Of a stretch of 64,000 nt of DNA, positions 45,634-54,544 are shown piece after piece. The position numbers were made by a program, and so were the translations under genes. The notes beneath the pieces were generated by a model. It had not been told where the DNA came from. It did not search any database and saw only the letters and a list, made by a program, of their open reading frames with translations. How positions within the stretch are numbered: position 1 is the first letter of the stretch; every line of letters starts with the position of its first letter. Source of the stretch: Lachnospiraceae bacterium MD329. Lineage in GTDB: Bacteria > Bacillota > Clostridia > UBA1381. Where the stretch lies: NCBI GenBank assembly GCA_010206265.1, contig VIQV01000029.1, positions 1 to 64,000 on the forward strand. The letters run 5' to 3'.

Positions 45634-46842
45634 TTATTCCTTTATAACTTCATATCCGTGCCGCTGAAGTGAATGTACTGTACGTTCTCCGTGCTCCGTA
45701 CCCCCCACCTCGCAGGCAATATGTATAATTGCCTCATTCGGGTCAAGGTCTGCGCTCCAGCGGTCATACTGTACCATTATTATATTCGCGTTTGCGTCAG
45801 ATAATACGCGCGAAAGATGTTCCAGACTTCCGGGAATATCCAAAAGCTTGGTTCGGAATTTCAGCTTTCGCTCACGTGTAACAAGACCTAAATCAATAAT
45901 TCTCTGGATAAAACTAACGTCAACGTTACCGCCTGACAGTACGCATACAACTTTTTTGCCCTTAACGTCCACCTTATTGTTAAGCACAGCCGCAAGCGGA
46001 GTTGCTCCTGCCGGTTCAACCACCTGTTTTGTTCTTTCAAGCAGTAACAGTATCGCCTCAGAGATTTCAGCGTCGGAAACAGTTACAATTGCGTCGGCAT
46101 ATTTATTAATTACCTTCATTGTATTTTCACCAGGTGTTTTTACCGCAATACCGTCCGCAATTGTGGTTACGCTATCTGAGCTTACCGCCTTATCCTTTTT
46201 AAATGACTGAGCAATTGCAGGCGCGCCCTCTGCCTGTACACCTACAATCTGTACGCGCGGATTTATCTGTTTAATACAAGCCGCAACACCTGAAAGAAGT
46301 CCGCCGCCGCCAACAGGTACAATAACCACATCAACTGTCGGCAAATCCTCCAGAATTTCAATACCTATTGTTCCCTGACCTGCCATAACCTCAAAATCGT
46401 CAAACGGGTGAAGGAACGTTGCACCTTCATTTTCCTGTATCTCAACCGCCTTGTTGTAAGCATCGTCATAACAGTCACCGTGAAGCACCACCTTTGCGCC
46501 GTAACCCTGAGTTGCGCTGACCTTTGCAATAGGTGTTGACTTTGGCATTACAATCGTTGCAGGGATTCCGTGGACGTGTGACGCGTAAGCAACGCCCTGC
46601 GCGTGGTTGCCTGCCGATGAAGCGACTGCCGAGGTGATTTCACCTCTCTCTACAAGCGCCGCAATTTTATTTGACGCTCCTCGTATTTTAAATGAACCTG
46701 TCTTTTGCTGGTTTTCAAATTTCAGGTAGACATCTCCGCCCGTCATATCTGAAAAAGTTTTTGACGATTCAATTTTTGTTCTATGAATTGTAGATTCCAG
46801 TCTTTTTGCCGCCAGTTCTATGTCCTTTAATTCTAAATCCAT
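45634..46842 (-). CDS. ilvA: Threonine ammonia-lyase (threonine dehydratase) with ACT domain
   Basis: This 402-residue PLP enzyme deaminates threonine to 2-oxobutyrate, the isoleucine precursor that IlvBN, encoded at the window's left end, would use. The PLP lysine is Lys52 (KTGSFKIRGAS), and the phosphate-binding glycine loop is VPVGGGGLLSG. A C-terminal ACT-like domain (about 325-402) suggests allosteric control. It is the first gene of a six-gene leftward operon. It may be catabolic (TdcB-type) or biosynthetic; the length fits the type common in Clostridia. Confidence 0.93.
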   Translation of the reverse strand: MDLELKDIELAAKRLESTIHRTKIESSKTFSDMTGGDVYLKFENQQKTGSFKIRGASNKIAALVERGEITSAVASSAGNHAQGVAYASHVHGIPATIVMPKSTPIAKVSATQGYGAKVVLHGDCYDDAYNKAVEIQENEGATFLHPFDDFEVMAGQGTIGIEILEDLPTVDVVIVPVGGGGLLSGVAACIKQINPRVQIVGVQAEGAPAIAQSFKKDKAVSSDSVTTIADGIAVKTPGENTMKVINKYADAIVTVSDAEISEAILLLLERTKQVVEPAGATPLAAVLNNKVDVKGKKVVCVLSGGNVDVSFIQRIIDLGLVTRERKLKFRTKLLDIPGSLEHLSRVLSDANANIIMVQYDRWSADLDPNEAIIHIACEVGGTEHGERTVHSLQRHGYEVIKE

Positions 46843-46943
46843 TTATGCTCAGTTCCTTTCCTATGTATCCTTATCTTATCATTTTAACACAAATACCGTT
46901 TTTTTTCAATAGGCTTTTACAAGAGTAACGAAAATCATAAAAA

Positions 46944-46970
46944 TGCGAAACCTTAAATTAAGGTTTCGCA
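46944..46970 (-). terminator. Terminator of pta-ackA
   Basis: The 13-bp stem TGCGAAACCTTAA / TTAAGGTTTCGCA is followed on the minus strand by a T-rich run. It lies 16 bases after the ackA stop. Confidence 0.85.
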
Positions 46971-46985
46971 TTAAATTTTTAAATT

Positions 46986-48179
46986 TTAGCCCTCAACAAG
47001 ACGCTGAGTATCAATAGCAATCATAAGTTCTTCGTTAGTCGGTATAACAAGTGTCTTTACCGCCGCTTCGTCAGCAGAAATATCTACTGTACCGCGTGTC
47101 CGGTTCTTCGAATCGTCGATTTTGACACCCATAAATTCAAGTCCATCAACGATAGCCGCACGGGTAGCCGCGTCATTTTCACCTACGCCGGCAGTGAATA
47201 CAACCGCGTCAACGCCGCCCATAGCAGCCGCATATGAACCGATATATTTCTTAACCTGATATGTGAACATATCAAGCGCAAGACGCGCACGGTCATTACC
47301 GTCATTTGCCGCCGCAGTCAGGTCACGGAAATCTGATGACACACCTGACACACCCTGAACACCGCTCTGCTTGTTCATAAGGCTGTCAACCTCTTTTGAG
47401 CTCATACCCTTGTTAATAAGGTATGTTACAACCGCAGGGTCCATTGAGCCTGTACGCGTACCCATCGGCACACCGTCAAGCGGTGTAAAGCCCATTGAAG
47501 TATCAACACACTTTCCTCCGTCAACCGCTGAAATTGACGAACCGTTGCCAAGATGGCAGGTGATAATTTTTAAGTCCTCAGGTTTCTTTCCGAGCACCTC
47601 GGCAGCCTTTTGTGAAACGTATTTGTGGCTTGTGCCGTGGAAACCGTATTTTCTTATTCTGTCTTTTTCATAGCACTCGTAAGGAAGAGCGTACATAAAT
47701 GCTTTTGCCGGCATTGACTGGTGGAATGCCGTGTCAAACACACCTACCATCGGAGTATTCGGCATAATCTTTTTACAAGCCTCTATACCGATAATATTCG
47801 GCGGATTGTGAAGCGGTGCAAGCGGTGTACACTTTTCAAGCGCTTTCATAACCGCGTCCGTTACCATACAGGAATCCGCAAATTCCTCTGCGCCGTGAAC
47901 AACTCTGTGACCTACCGCGCCGATTTCGTCCATTGACTTTATAACGCCGATTTTTTCGTCCACAAGCGCGTCGATAACCATTGCAATAGCGTCGCCGTGG
48001 TCTTTCATAGGCTTTTCGATTTTTGTCTTTTCGTCACGAGCTACGTTTGTATGCTGCAGGTTTGAACCATCAATACCTATTCTCTCACACAAACCCTTTG
48101 CCAAAACCTCGTGATTGTCCATATTAATAAGCTGATATTTCAATGATGAACTACCGGCATTTATAACTAAGATTTTCAT
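46986..48179 (-). CDS. ackA: Acetate kinase
   Basis: This 397-residue enzyme makes ATP from acetyl phosphate, the last step of acetate fermentation. It has the N-terminal [13 protein letters not shown], the [12 protein letters not shown] block, [28 protein letters not shown] and [10 protein letters not shown]. The ATG at 48179 has AAAGGAAT 8 bases upstream; the longer frame to 48269 adds non-family residues. It follows pta on the same strand after a 236-bp gap containing a long inverted repeat. Confidence 0.96.
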   Translation of the reverse strand: MKILVINAGSSSLKYQLINMDNHEVLAKGLCERIGIDGSNLQHTNVARDEKTKIEKPMKDHGDAIAMVIDALVDEKIGVIKSMDEIGAVGHRVVHGAEEFADSCMVTDAVMKALEKCTPLAPLHNPPNIIGIEACKKIMPNTPMVGVFDTAFHQSMPAKAFMYALPYECYEKDRIRKYGFHGTSHKYVSQKAAEVLGKKPEDLKIITCHLGNGSSISAVDGGKCVDTSMGFTPLDGVPMGTRTGSMDPAVVTYLINKGMSSKEVDSLMNKQSGVQGVSGVSSDFRDLTAAANDGNDRARLALDMFTYQVKKYIGSYAAAMGGVDAVVFTAGVGENDAATRAAIVDGLEFMGVKIDDSKNRTRGTVDISADEAAVKTLVIPTNEELMIAIDTQRLVEG

Positions 48180-48326
48180 TGTTTTTATTCCTTTCTGTTT
48201 TCTTGCGATAATTTTGTCTTTAATTTTTAAAATTAATGACAATGCCATTTGATTTGCTATATCTCCCATAATACATCTCCGTCAATAATATAAAGGTGAT
48301 AGACGTGTCATAATAGCCTATACCAA

Positions 48327-48421
48327 ATTAAGGGGTAGATTGTGCGAATAAGCAATCTTTACGTACTAATGTACGCAAGGTTCGGAAAAAGTTGCTTAAG
48401 TGCGCAATATAGCCCTTAATT
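48327..48421. repeat. Long imperfect inverted repeat between pta and ackA
   Basis: The arms AAATTAAGGG (48327-48336) and CCCTTAATTT (about 48412-48421) enclose further pairing: TTGCTTA/TAAGCAA type arms and a GCGTAC/GTACG hairpin near the centre. The pta stop codon lies inside the right arm. On the minus strand this folds just after pta, so it may slow or partly end transcription before ackA. Alternatively it is a small dispersed palindromic element. Confidence 0.5.
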
Positions 48422-49414
48422 TTGAGCTTGAACGGCTGTGATTGCCACTACCCCCGCAATGTCGTCTGCCGAACAGCCTCGTGACAAGTCGTTTACAGGC
48501 TTTGCAATTCCCTGTAAAATCGGACCGTATGCCTCGGCTTTGGCAAGTCTTTGCGTCAGCTTGTAGCCGATATTGCCTGCGTCAAGGTTCGGGAATATAA
48601 GTACGTTTGCACTTCCTGCAACGTCTGACGACGGAGCCTTTGACTTCGCTACGCTGTCCACAATTGCAGCGTCAAGCTGTAATTCACCGTCAAGCTTTAA
48701 ATCAGGAGCTTTTTCCTTGGCAAGTCTTGTAGCCTCCTGCATTTTATCAACAAGCGGATTTTTCGCACTGCCGTATGTAGAATATGAAAGCATTGCAACT
48801 CTCGGTTCATCTTCTATAAGCTGTCTGTATGACTCTGCCGACGAAAGAGCAATTTCACTTACTTCGTCTGCTGTCGGGTCCTGATTAAGTCCGCAGTCAC
48901 CAAAAATGAACGTACCGTTGTTACCATATTCACAATTTGGAACATTTATAATAAAGAACGCAGATACAAGCTTTGTACCGGGCGCCGTTTTAAGTATTTG
49001 AAGTGACGGACGGATTGTATCGGCAGATGAATGAACCGCACCTGAAACCATACCGTCGGCGTCGCCCTGCTTAACCATCATAACCGCATAATATGACGGG
49101 TCTTTAATCGTTTCAGCAGCTTGTTCAGGCGTTATGCCCTTGCTCTTTCTAAGCTCATAAAATACGTTTGCGTATTCTTCGTTTTTAGCGCTGTTTTCAC
49201 TGTCAATAATTTCGATTCCTGCAATGTCCAGTCCTTCTGCCGCAGCAATTGCATTGATTTTATCGGGATTACCCACAAGAATAACCTTTGCATATCCTTC
49301 TTTTTTTACTGTTTCGGCAGCTTTAAGCGTGCGTATTTCCTCACCCTCGGCAAGAACAATGGTTTTAATGTCTTTTTTTGCTCTTGCTTTAAGCTGTTCA
49401 ATAAATGTACTCAT
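48416..49414 (-). CDS. pta: Phosphate acetyltransferase
   Basis: This 332-residue enzyme converts acetyl-CoA and phosphate to acetyl phosphate, the substrate of AckA. Family blocks include VLAEGEEIRTLKAAE, DADGMVSGAVHSSADTIRPSLQI, PTADEVSEIALSSAESYR and ANVLIFPNLDAGNIGYKL. The promoter TTGAAA (49480-49475), a 17-bp spacer and TATAAT (49457-49452) lies upstream. It forms a functional unit with ackA. Confidence 0.96.
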   Translation of the reverse strand: MSTFIEQLKARAKKDIKTIVLAEGEEIRTLKAAETVKKEGYAKVILVGNPDKINAIAAAEGLDIAGIEIIDSENSAKNEEYANVFYELRKSKGITPEQAAETIKDPSYYAVMMVKQGDADGMVSGAVHSSADTIRPSLQILKTAPGTKLVSAFFIINVPNCEYGNNGTFIFGDCGLNQDPTADEVSEIALSSAESYRQLIEDEPRVAMLSYSTYGSAKNPLVDKMQEATRLAKEKAPDLKLDGELQLDAAIVDSVAKSKAPSSDVAGSANVLIFPNLDAGNIGYKLTQRLAKAEAYGPILQGIAKPVNDLSRGCSADDIAGVVAITAVQAQN

Positions 49415-49451
49415 TACACATAACTCCTTTTTTTCTTGTTTTTCTTAGTCC

Positions 49452-49480
49452 ATTATATACCTTTTTCCGCATATTTTCAA
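49452..49480 (-). promoter_or_regulatory. Promoter of pta
   Basis: On the minus strand TTGAAA and a perfect TATAAT are spaced by 17 bp, about 38 bp before the pta ATG. Confidence 0.75.
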
Positions 49481-49494
49481 GGGAATATACAAAT

Positions 49495-50850
49495 TTATTT
49501 ACTTACTGACAATAATTTTTTACTTCTGAAATAAAACATAGTCGTTGTACAGGTTGCCGCGATTACATCGCTTACAGGCTCAGCCAAAAGCAGTCCCCAT
49601 ATACCCATACCCCCAACCTTAGGCAATATAAGCGCAAGCGGAAACAGAAGAATAACCTTTCTCAGACACGCCAAAAAGACTGATATTTTCGCCTCTCCGA
49701 GCGCAAGAAATGTCTGCTGACACGCGCTCTGAGCGCCCATTACAGCCATTCCGACAAGGAACAGACGCATTGTGTTTATGCCTATATTAATAAGCTCCGC
49801 GTCGTTTGTAAAAAGCCCCAGAAAGAACTTCGGAAACAACTCCACCATTCCGATAGCCGCGATTGAAAATGACAAATTAACAATAAACTGCACCTTAAAC
49901 GCTTTTTTCACACGTTGTAGATTTCCTGCACCATAATTGTAGCCGATAACAGGCTGTGCACCCTGTGAAAAGCCCTGCAGAGGCATCCATATAAGCTGTG
50001 TAAGACTAAATAAAATCGACATCAATGCTACATACAGGTCATTGCCGTATTTAAGCATACCGTTGTTAAACGTAAGCTGTATAAGACATTCTGTTACCTG
50101 CATTATAAACGGCGAAACACCTAATGATAAAATCGAAAAAACAATTTCTTTGACAGGTAAAAGATTTTTTAATTTAATTTTCAGAATAGTTTTCTTACCC
50201 GTCAGAAATTTCAGTACCCATAAACACGAAACCGCCTGTGAAATAACGGTTGCCAACGCCGCGCCTTTTACTCCCATACCGAATACATATATAAAAATCG
50301 GGTCAAGCACAATATTCAACACTGCGCCTATACATACCGTAAGCATACTTGTTTTTGTAAATCCCTGATTTGTAATGAACATATTAAGACCAAGCGCAAG
50401 CTGTACAAATATTGTACCGCAAAGATATATCGTAATATAGTCCGAGGCATAGCCTATTGTATCCTGACTTGCGCCGAACCGCATAAGTATCCGGTCCTTT
50501 GTCATCAGAAACACGACTGACAGCACAACTGAAAATATCAAAAGCAGCATTGTGGAGTTGCCGAGTATTTTTTCCGCTGTATCGTTGTTCTTCGCGCCCA
50601 TACTTACCGCCGCTCTTGACGCGCCGCCCATACCCGCGAGCATTGCAAACGCGGAAATCAATAATATTATCGGAAACGTTACCCCCAGACCGGCCAGCGA
50701 AAGCGAGCCTATTTCAGGGATACGTCCGACATATATTCTGTCTACTATATTATATAATAAATTTACAAGCTGTGCCAATACAGTCGGTATCGCCAGTTTA
50801 AAAATCAGCTTTGTTACAGGAGCTGTTTCAAGTGAATTATTGTTTTGCAT
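49495..50850 (-). CDS. MATE-family efflux transporter
   Basis: This 451-residue protein has about twelve transmembrane helices in two MatE repeats (LIFKLAIPTVLAQLVNLLYNIVDRIYVG at the N-terminus; a second repeat after about residue 235). The family exports drugs or other cations using Na or H gradients; the substrate is not predictable. It precedes pta on the same strand, but pta has its own promoter. AAAGGAAT precedes the ATG. Confidence 0.9.
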   Translation of the reverse strand: MQNNNSLETAPVTKLIFKLAIPTVLAQLVNLLYNIVDRIYVGRIPEIGSLSLAGLGVTFPIILLISAFAMLAGMGGASRAAVSMGAKNNDTAEKILGNSTMLLLIFSVVLSVVFLMTKDRILMRFGASQDTIGYASDYITIYLCGTIFVQLALGLNMFITNQGFTKTSMLTVCIGAVLNIVLDPIFIYVFGMGVKGAALATVISQAVSCLWVLKFLTGKKTILKIKLKNLLPVKEIVFSILSLGVSPFIMQVTECLIQLTFNNGMLKYGNDLYVALMSILFSLTQLIWMPLQGFSQGAQPVIGYNYGAGNLQRVKKAFKVQFIVNLSFSIAAIGMVELFPKFFLGLFTNDAELINIGINTMRLFLVGMAVMGAQSACQQTFLALGEAKISVFLACLRKVILLFPLALILPKVGGMGIWGLLLAEPVSDVIAATCTTTMFYFRSKKLLSVSK

Positions 50851-50870
50851 AATTACATTCCTTTCAATTT

Positions 50871-50901
50871 AAAAGCTGCCGCATATGCAGCAGCTTTTTT
50901 A
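50871..50901 (-). terminator. Terminator of the GH112 gene
   Basis: The stem AAAGCTGC / GCAGCTTT with an inner CATATG-containing loop and flanking A and T runs lies 4 bases after the GH112 stop. Confidence 0.65.
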
Positions 50902-50904
50902 CTG

Positions 50905-53049
50905 TTACAGTTGAACAATCTGAGTATCAAATGCGCCGAGCGTAACAGTCTTATCACCAAATTCGGTCTTAACCGTTGTCGTCTGCTCGGTATCGCTGTT
51001 ATTAATAACAACAAGCTGTTTTCCATCAGGATAGTATGCACATTCGCAGTAGAAATTATCAGTAATATAATTCTGGTCTGTACCCTCACCCGTCAAACAG
51101 AGGATAATATTCATAAGAGTTCTCGTATTTTCCTCGTTAGTTCTGAAGCTTGACATATACACACCCTTACCCTTGCCGAACGGGTGCATTGTAACGCATG
51201 GAATACCGTCCTTTGCCATAATTACGTTGGTAGTTTCGTCAGTGAGGTAAATACCCTTGTTTACCTTAAAGGAATCCTTATCATATACGCATTTACAGCC
51301 TGTTTCCTCAAACGTATATCTGCCGTGACAAATCTTTTCGCCTCTGTCCTCGTCAACGCCGAGAACGTGCGCCATTTTAAAGAATGTGTCGTTTCCGTCT
51401 ACTGCAGAAGGCTCATTTACGCCTATGAACACACCGCCGTTATATACCCATTCCGTCAGCTTTTCAATTACCTCACTGTCGTTCCAGCTTTCGCCGCCCG
51501 ACCACGCGCTACCTGCCGTACCTGCGTTTATAATAACGTCAAAGTCACTAAGACCGCGTTCTTTAAGCTCGTCAAAGCAAATAAACTCAACGTCAAACGG
51601 CATACCTGACAATGATTCGTTAATATTTATAAGGTCAACCTCAGGGTGCTCGTGATAATGACCCGAACACGTCCACGAACGCAATTTACCCCAGAAATGC
51701 AGAACCGCAATTCTCGGTTTCAGCACATACGGCTTACCTGCATTATGGAACTCTTTTATAAGTCTGAATTCGTCAGAAATCTTTTCTATATAGTCCTGAA
51801 AATCAGGGAAAGGAATTGTCAGCGACAAATATCCGCCAAGACCTATTCTGTCAATCTTTTCACGCAAAAGCGCACGGCGTACATTTTTCCAGTAGCCCTT
51901 TGCCTCTAATGTAGGATTACCGCCTTCCATAAAGGTCGGAGCGCCTCCAAGACCTACAGGGAACAAATACGGGTGAAGTCTTATTTCGTGAGTTTCAACG
52001 GCGTCAACACCTGCGCAAAGTCTGCATTCAAAACCGTTAAACACGCACTTTATAAGTCCGTCAAAACCAAACTCTTTAAATCTGTCGCTCCACCAAGGCT
52101 CAACGCCCACCCAGCTGTCATCATAGAAAACATATGCCTTTTTGCCGTATTGGTGTACAAGGTCAATAAGCTGTTTACCAAAGTCAACAACAAATTTATT
52201 GATGAAATCCATCCAATCAAGCTTTCTTTTGTTGCAGGGCATATGTCCTGCGTGAAGATTGCCTTTGTTGATAAAATCCTCAGAGGTAAGCGCGTATCCG
52301 TATTCCTTTTCAAATTCTTTAAGTGCAAGCGGCGATACCGTAAAATCATATGAAGCCCAGTCAGAGAAAAGATGACGGTTACGTTCGTTTGAACCCCAAA
52401 TCCATACAAAATTATAGAACATTGACGTAAAACGTACAACTGTTGTTGCCGGGTGTGTTTCACACCAGTTTTTAAGCCAGTCAAGCATATATTTTCTGGT
52501 TTCGGGATAACGCGGGTCAATCTGCATTAAATGCTCCTTGTCCCAGTTATTTGTTGTATGGTTGTACATAGAAATTTCTTCCCATATTCTGTACACAAGG
52601 AAATTAACCGTATACTTATGCCACGGAGTTATATTTTTTACAGTTACTTTACCGTCAGCATAAGACCAGTCCTTTATTTCCTCATTTGTTGTACGGTCAA
52701 ATACCTGCCAGTATTCAAGAGATTCTTTACTGTCATTTATTTTAAACTGTTCAGCAAAGAAATCTTTCATTAAATCAAACGTCAGCTCATTACTCTCGGC
52801 TACAACCGGATTTGTCATAAGGAAGGTTTGCTGTAATTTATCCGTATTTTGTTTTGCCCATTCATTATGGTCACGAATTATACAAATAGTTGAATAAATT
52901 CCGTAACCTGCATTTATAATTTCGGGCGAAAGTTCCGTACCGTCAGAATCTCTTATTACATCAGCACCCCATTTTTCCGCCATTTGGAGCGTTAATTCCT
53001 CATATCCGCTTTCACCGGGGAGTGTAAATCCACCTTTCGTTTTACCCAT
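50905..53049 (-). CDS. GH112 beta-galactoside phosphorylase
   Basis: This 714-residue cytoplasmic phosphorylase is of glycoside hydrolase family 112. It splits beta-galactosides with phosphate to give galactose 1-phosphate. The N-terminal barrel contains WGADVIRDSDGTELSPEI with the likely acid Asp, VRFTSMFYNFVWIWG and YDDSWVGVEP. The beta-sandwich and C-terminal regions follow. Known activities are lacto-N-biose/galacto-N-biose and galactosyl-1,4-rhamnose phosphorolysis; which applies here is undetermined. The ATG at 53049 follows AAAGGAGAGAG. No sugar transporter is adjacent. Confidence 0.9.
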   Translation of the reverse strand: MGKTKGGFTLPGESGYEELTLQMAEKWGADVIRDSDGTELSPEIINAGYGIYSTICIIRDHNEWAKQNTDKLQQTFLMTNPVVAESNELTFDLMKDFFAEQFKINDSKESLEYWQVFDRTTNEEIKDWSYADGKVTVKNITPWHKYTVNFLVYRIWEEISMYNHTTNNWDKEHLMQIDPRYPETRKYMLDWLKNWCETHPATTVVRFTSMFYNFVWIWGSNERNRHLFSDWASYDFTVSPLALKEFEKEYGYALTSEDFINKGNLHAGHMPCNKRKLDWMDFINKFVVDFGKQLIDLVHQYGKKAYVFYDDSWVGVEPWWSDRFKEFGFDGLIKCVFNGFECRLCAGVDAVETHEIRLHPYLFPVGLGGAPTFMEGGNPTLEAKGYWKNVRRALLREKIDRIGLGGYLSLTIPFPDFQDYIEKISDEFRLIKEFHNAGKPYVLKPRIAVLHFWGKLRSWTCSGHYHEHPEVDLININESLSGMPFDVEFICFDELKERGLSDFDVIINAGTAGSAWSGGESWNDSEVIEKLTEWVYNGGVFIGVNEPSAVDGNDTFFKMAHVLGVDEDRGEKICHGRYTFEETGCKCVYDKDSFKVNKGIYLTDETTNVIMAKDGIPCVTMHPFGKGKGVYMSSFRTNEENTRTLMNIILCLTGEGTDQNYITDNFYCECAYYPDGKQLVVINNSDTEQTTTVKTEFGDKTVTLGAFDTQIVQL

Positions 53050-53140
53050 ATCTCTCTCTCCTTTTTTGTTCATATTTACTAATTTTATTCTACCATAAAC
53101 TTATTAGCCTGTCAATTTATTTCGCTTTATTTACATAGCA

Positions 53141-53173
53141 AAAAACCGCCCTGTCCTGACAATGAGCGGTTTT
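53141..53173 (-). terminator. Terminator of the HIT gene
   Basis: The stem AAAACCGC / GCGGTTTT surrounds a 15-base partly paired loop just after the HIT gene stop, with A and T runs on the two sides. Confidence 0.75.
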
Positions 53174-53179
53174 ATGAAA

Positions 53180-53515
53180 TTAAAGGTCTGTATACAGTTT
53201 GCCTCCCAGAATATGAAAATGCAAATGCGGTATTGTCTGACCGCCATTTTTACCGCAGTTGTTTACAACTCTGTAGCCGTCAGCGGCAAAACCAAGCTCT
53301 TTTGCAATATGCGGAATTTTTTCCCATACAGCCGCAACATAGTTCGAGTTTTCAGCAGTAATTTCGTTTGCGCTTTCTATATGTTTTTTCGGTACTACGA
53401 CAATATGCTCAGGCGCCTGCGGCTCTATATCACGAAATGCCAGCACCATATCGTCCTCGTATACTTTTGTTGACGGAATATCACCGTCAATTATTTTACA
53501 AAATAAACAATCCAT
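53180..53515 (-). CDS. HIT-family nucleotide-binding protein (HinT-like)
   Basis: This 111-residue histidine-triad hydrolase acts on purine nucleoside phosphoramidates and related adducts. It has the N-terminal CLFCKIIDGDIPS zinc-type start, VPKKHIES, and the triad QTIPHLHFHILGG with the catalytic middle His. AGGAGGCGC precedes the ATG. It is monocistronic with its own terminator. Confidence 0.93.
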   Translation of the reverse strand: MDCLFCKIIDGDIPSTKVYEDDMVLAFRDIEPQAPEHIVVVPKKHIESANEITAENSNYVAAVWEKIPHIAKELGFAADGYRVVNNCGKNGGQTIPHLHFHILGGKLYTDL

Positions 53516-53586
53516 TATTGCGCCTCCTTTTTATTAATTAATAATATGTTAACACACTTCATCATTATTGTAAATACCTGCAAAAT

Positions 53587-53622
53587 AAAAAGGGTTATCG
53601 TTATTAAAAGATAACCCTTTTC
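53587..53622 (-). terminator. Terminator of the tail-fibre-like gene
   Basis: The stem AAAAGGGTTATC / GATAACCCTTTT with a 10-base loop lies 10 bases after the stop, making the gene monocistronic. Confidence 0.85.
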
Positions 53623-53631
53623 CGTTTGAAA

Positions 53632-54345
53632 TTACGGCATTTCCTTCCAGCCGCCGCTCTGTCCGCTGCTCAGCAGTCTGTAATATGATTTCATTGTAGC
53701 AAGATTTGTTGCAATTTGCAGTCTTTGCATAGATGTAACTTTTGTTACAAAAAGTATATATCTGATATAACCGTTTTCCATTGCGGTATCGTCGGGCGGT
53801 GCGTCTACCAGCGCACCATATGACGAACTTAACGAAAAGAACAGAGCCTGTGCATACGCGTTTTTAAAATTATTTTTACAATAGCTGTATGTTTCACTGT
53901 CACTCATATGATTTCTGATATAGCTCTGAACATTTTCGTCAATCTTATTCCACGTTACACTTCCGTTTACAATCTCAGTCGACGGAGGCGTGTCTATATA
54001 CTCCTGAAATTCCGTCAGCTTGTTTTGTAATTCAGTATCAAGCTTATCTCTCGTTACATTCCCGTTTTTAATATGAACCGTCTGAACCGCCTCAGGATAT
54101 ATCTTCGCAGATGAAACCGAATATTGGGACAGCTTTGACTGCGTAACGCTGTAATCCTCAATCTGGTCTGTACTGACCGCCGCATTATCAATATGCCTGT
54201 TTTTCACGCTCTTGTCTGAATGGTCAAGCGTCGCGCTGCTGCGGTGAGACTCAAAATTTGTGTTGATGGTAATAAAATTATCACGCACCAGTTTCCACCA
54301 GTTTTTCAGCAGTGTTTTTCCGTCAAAATTAAGCTTTAAATTCAT
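53632..54345 (-). CDS. Phage tail-fibre-like protein
   Basis: This 237-residue protein has short repeats of the form HIDNAAVSTDQIEDYSVTQSKL / HIKNGNVTRDKLD / NGSVTWNKID (about 50-145), typical of phage fibre shafts. The C-terminus, ...YYRLLSSGQSGGWKEMP, resembles fibre knob domains. No signal peptide is present. The ATG at 54345 has GAAAGGAAA upstream; a 54420 start would lie too close to the transcription start. The 5' UTR holds a GTCCGAA/TTCGGAC hairpin. The gene stands alone with its own promoter and terminator, opposite a repressor gene. No other structural phage gene is near. Confidence 0.65.
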   Translation of the reverse strand: MNLKLNFDGKTLLKNWWKLVRDNFITINTNFESHRSSATLDHSDKSVKNRHIDNAAVSTDQIEDYSVTQSKLSQYSVSSAKIYPEAVQTVHIKNGNVTRDKLDTELQNKLTEFQEYIDTPPSTEIVNGSVTWNKIDENVQSYIRNHMSDSETYSYCKNNFKNAYAQALFFSLSSSYGALVDAPPDDTAMENGYIRYILFVTKVTSMQRLQIATNLATMKSYYRLLSSGQSGGWKEMP

Positions 54346-54435
54346 TGTACATTTCCTTTCTCCATCAGTCGTCCGAACAGGGCCTTTCGGACAGCTGACT
54401 ATGCAATGCACCGTGTTCATTTAAAGCGTACTTAT

Positions 54436-54511
54436 ATTATAGTTCACTTTTAGCGAATTGTCAAGTGTTTTTTCAAAAAAACTTGATTTTTGTTTACTTT
54501 TAGTGTACAAT
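54436..54511. promoter_or_regulatory. Divergent promoters, each with an operator-like dyad in its spacer
   Basis: Leftward: TTGACA (54464-54459), 17 bp, TATAAT (54441-54436). Rightward: TTGATT (54483-54488), 17 bp, TACAAT (54506-54511). The spacers hold matching dyads centred 50 bp apart: TTCACTTTTAGCGAA (54443-54457) and TTTACTTTTAGTGTA (54493-54507). Between them lies a third dyad, CAAGTG...AACTTG with T/A tracts (about 54461-54486). The layout indicates that one repressor controls both genes. Confidence 0.75.
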
Positions 54512-54544
54512 ATTAATATAAATATTAGAATTGTGGTGATTTAT

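Noticed and set aside
54346-54420. Upstream ATG (54420) for the tail-fibre-like gene
   Set aside because: It would lie about 10 bases from the inferred transcription start with no ribosome binding site; the 54345 ATG has GAAAGGAAA.
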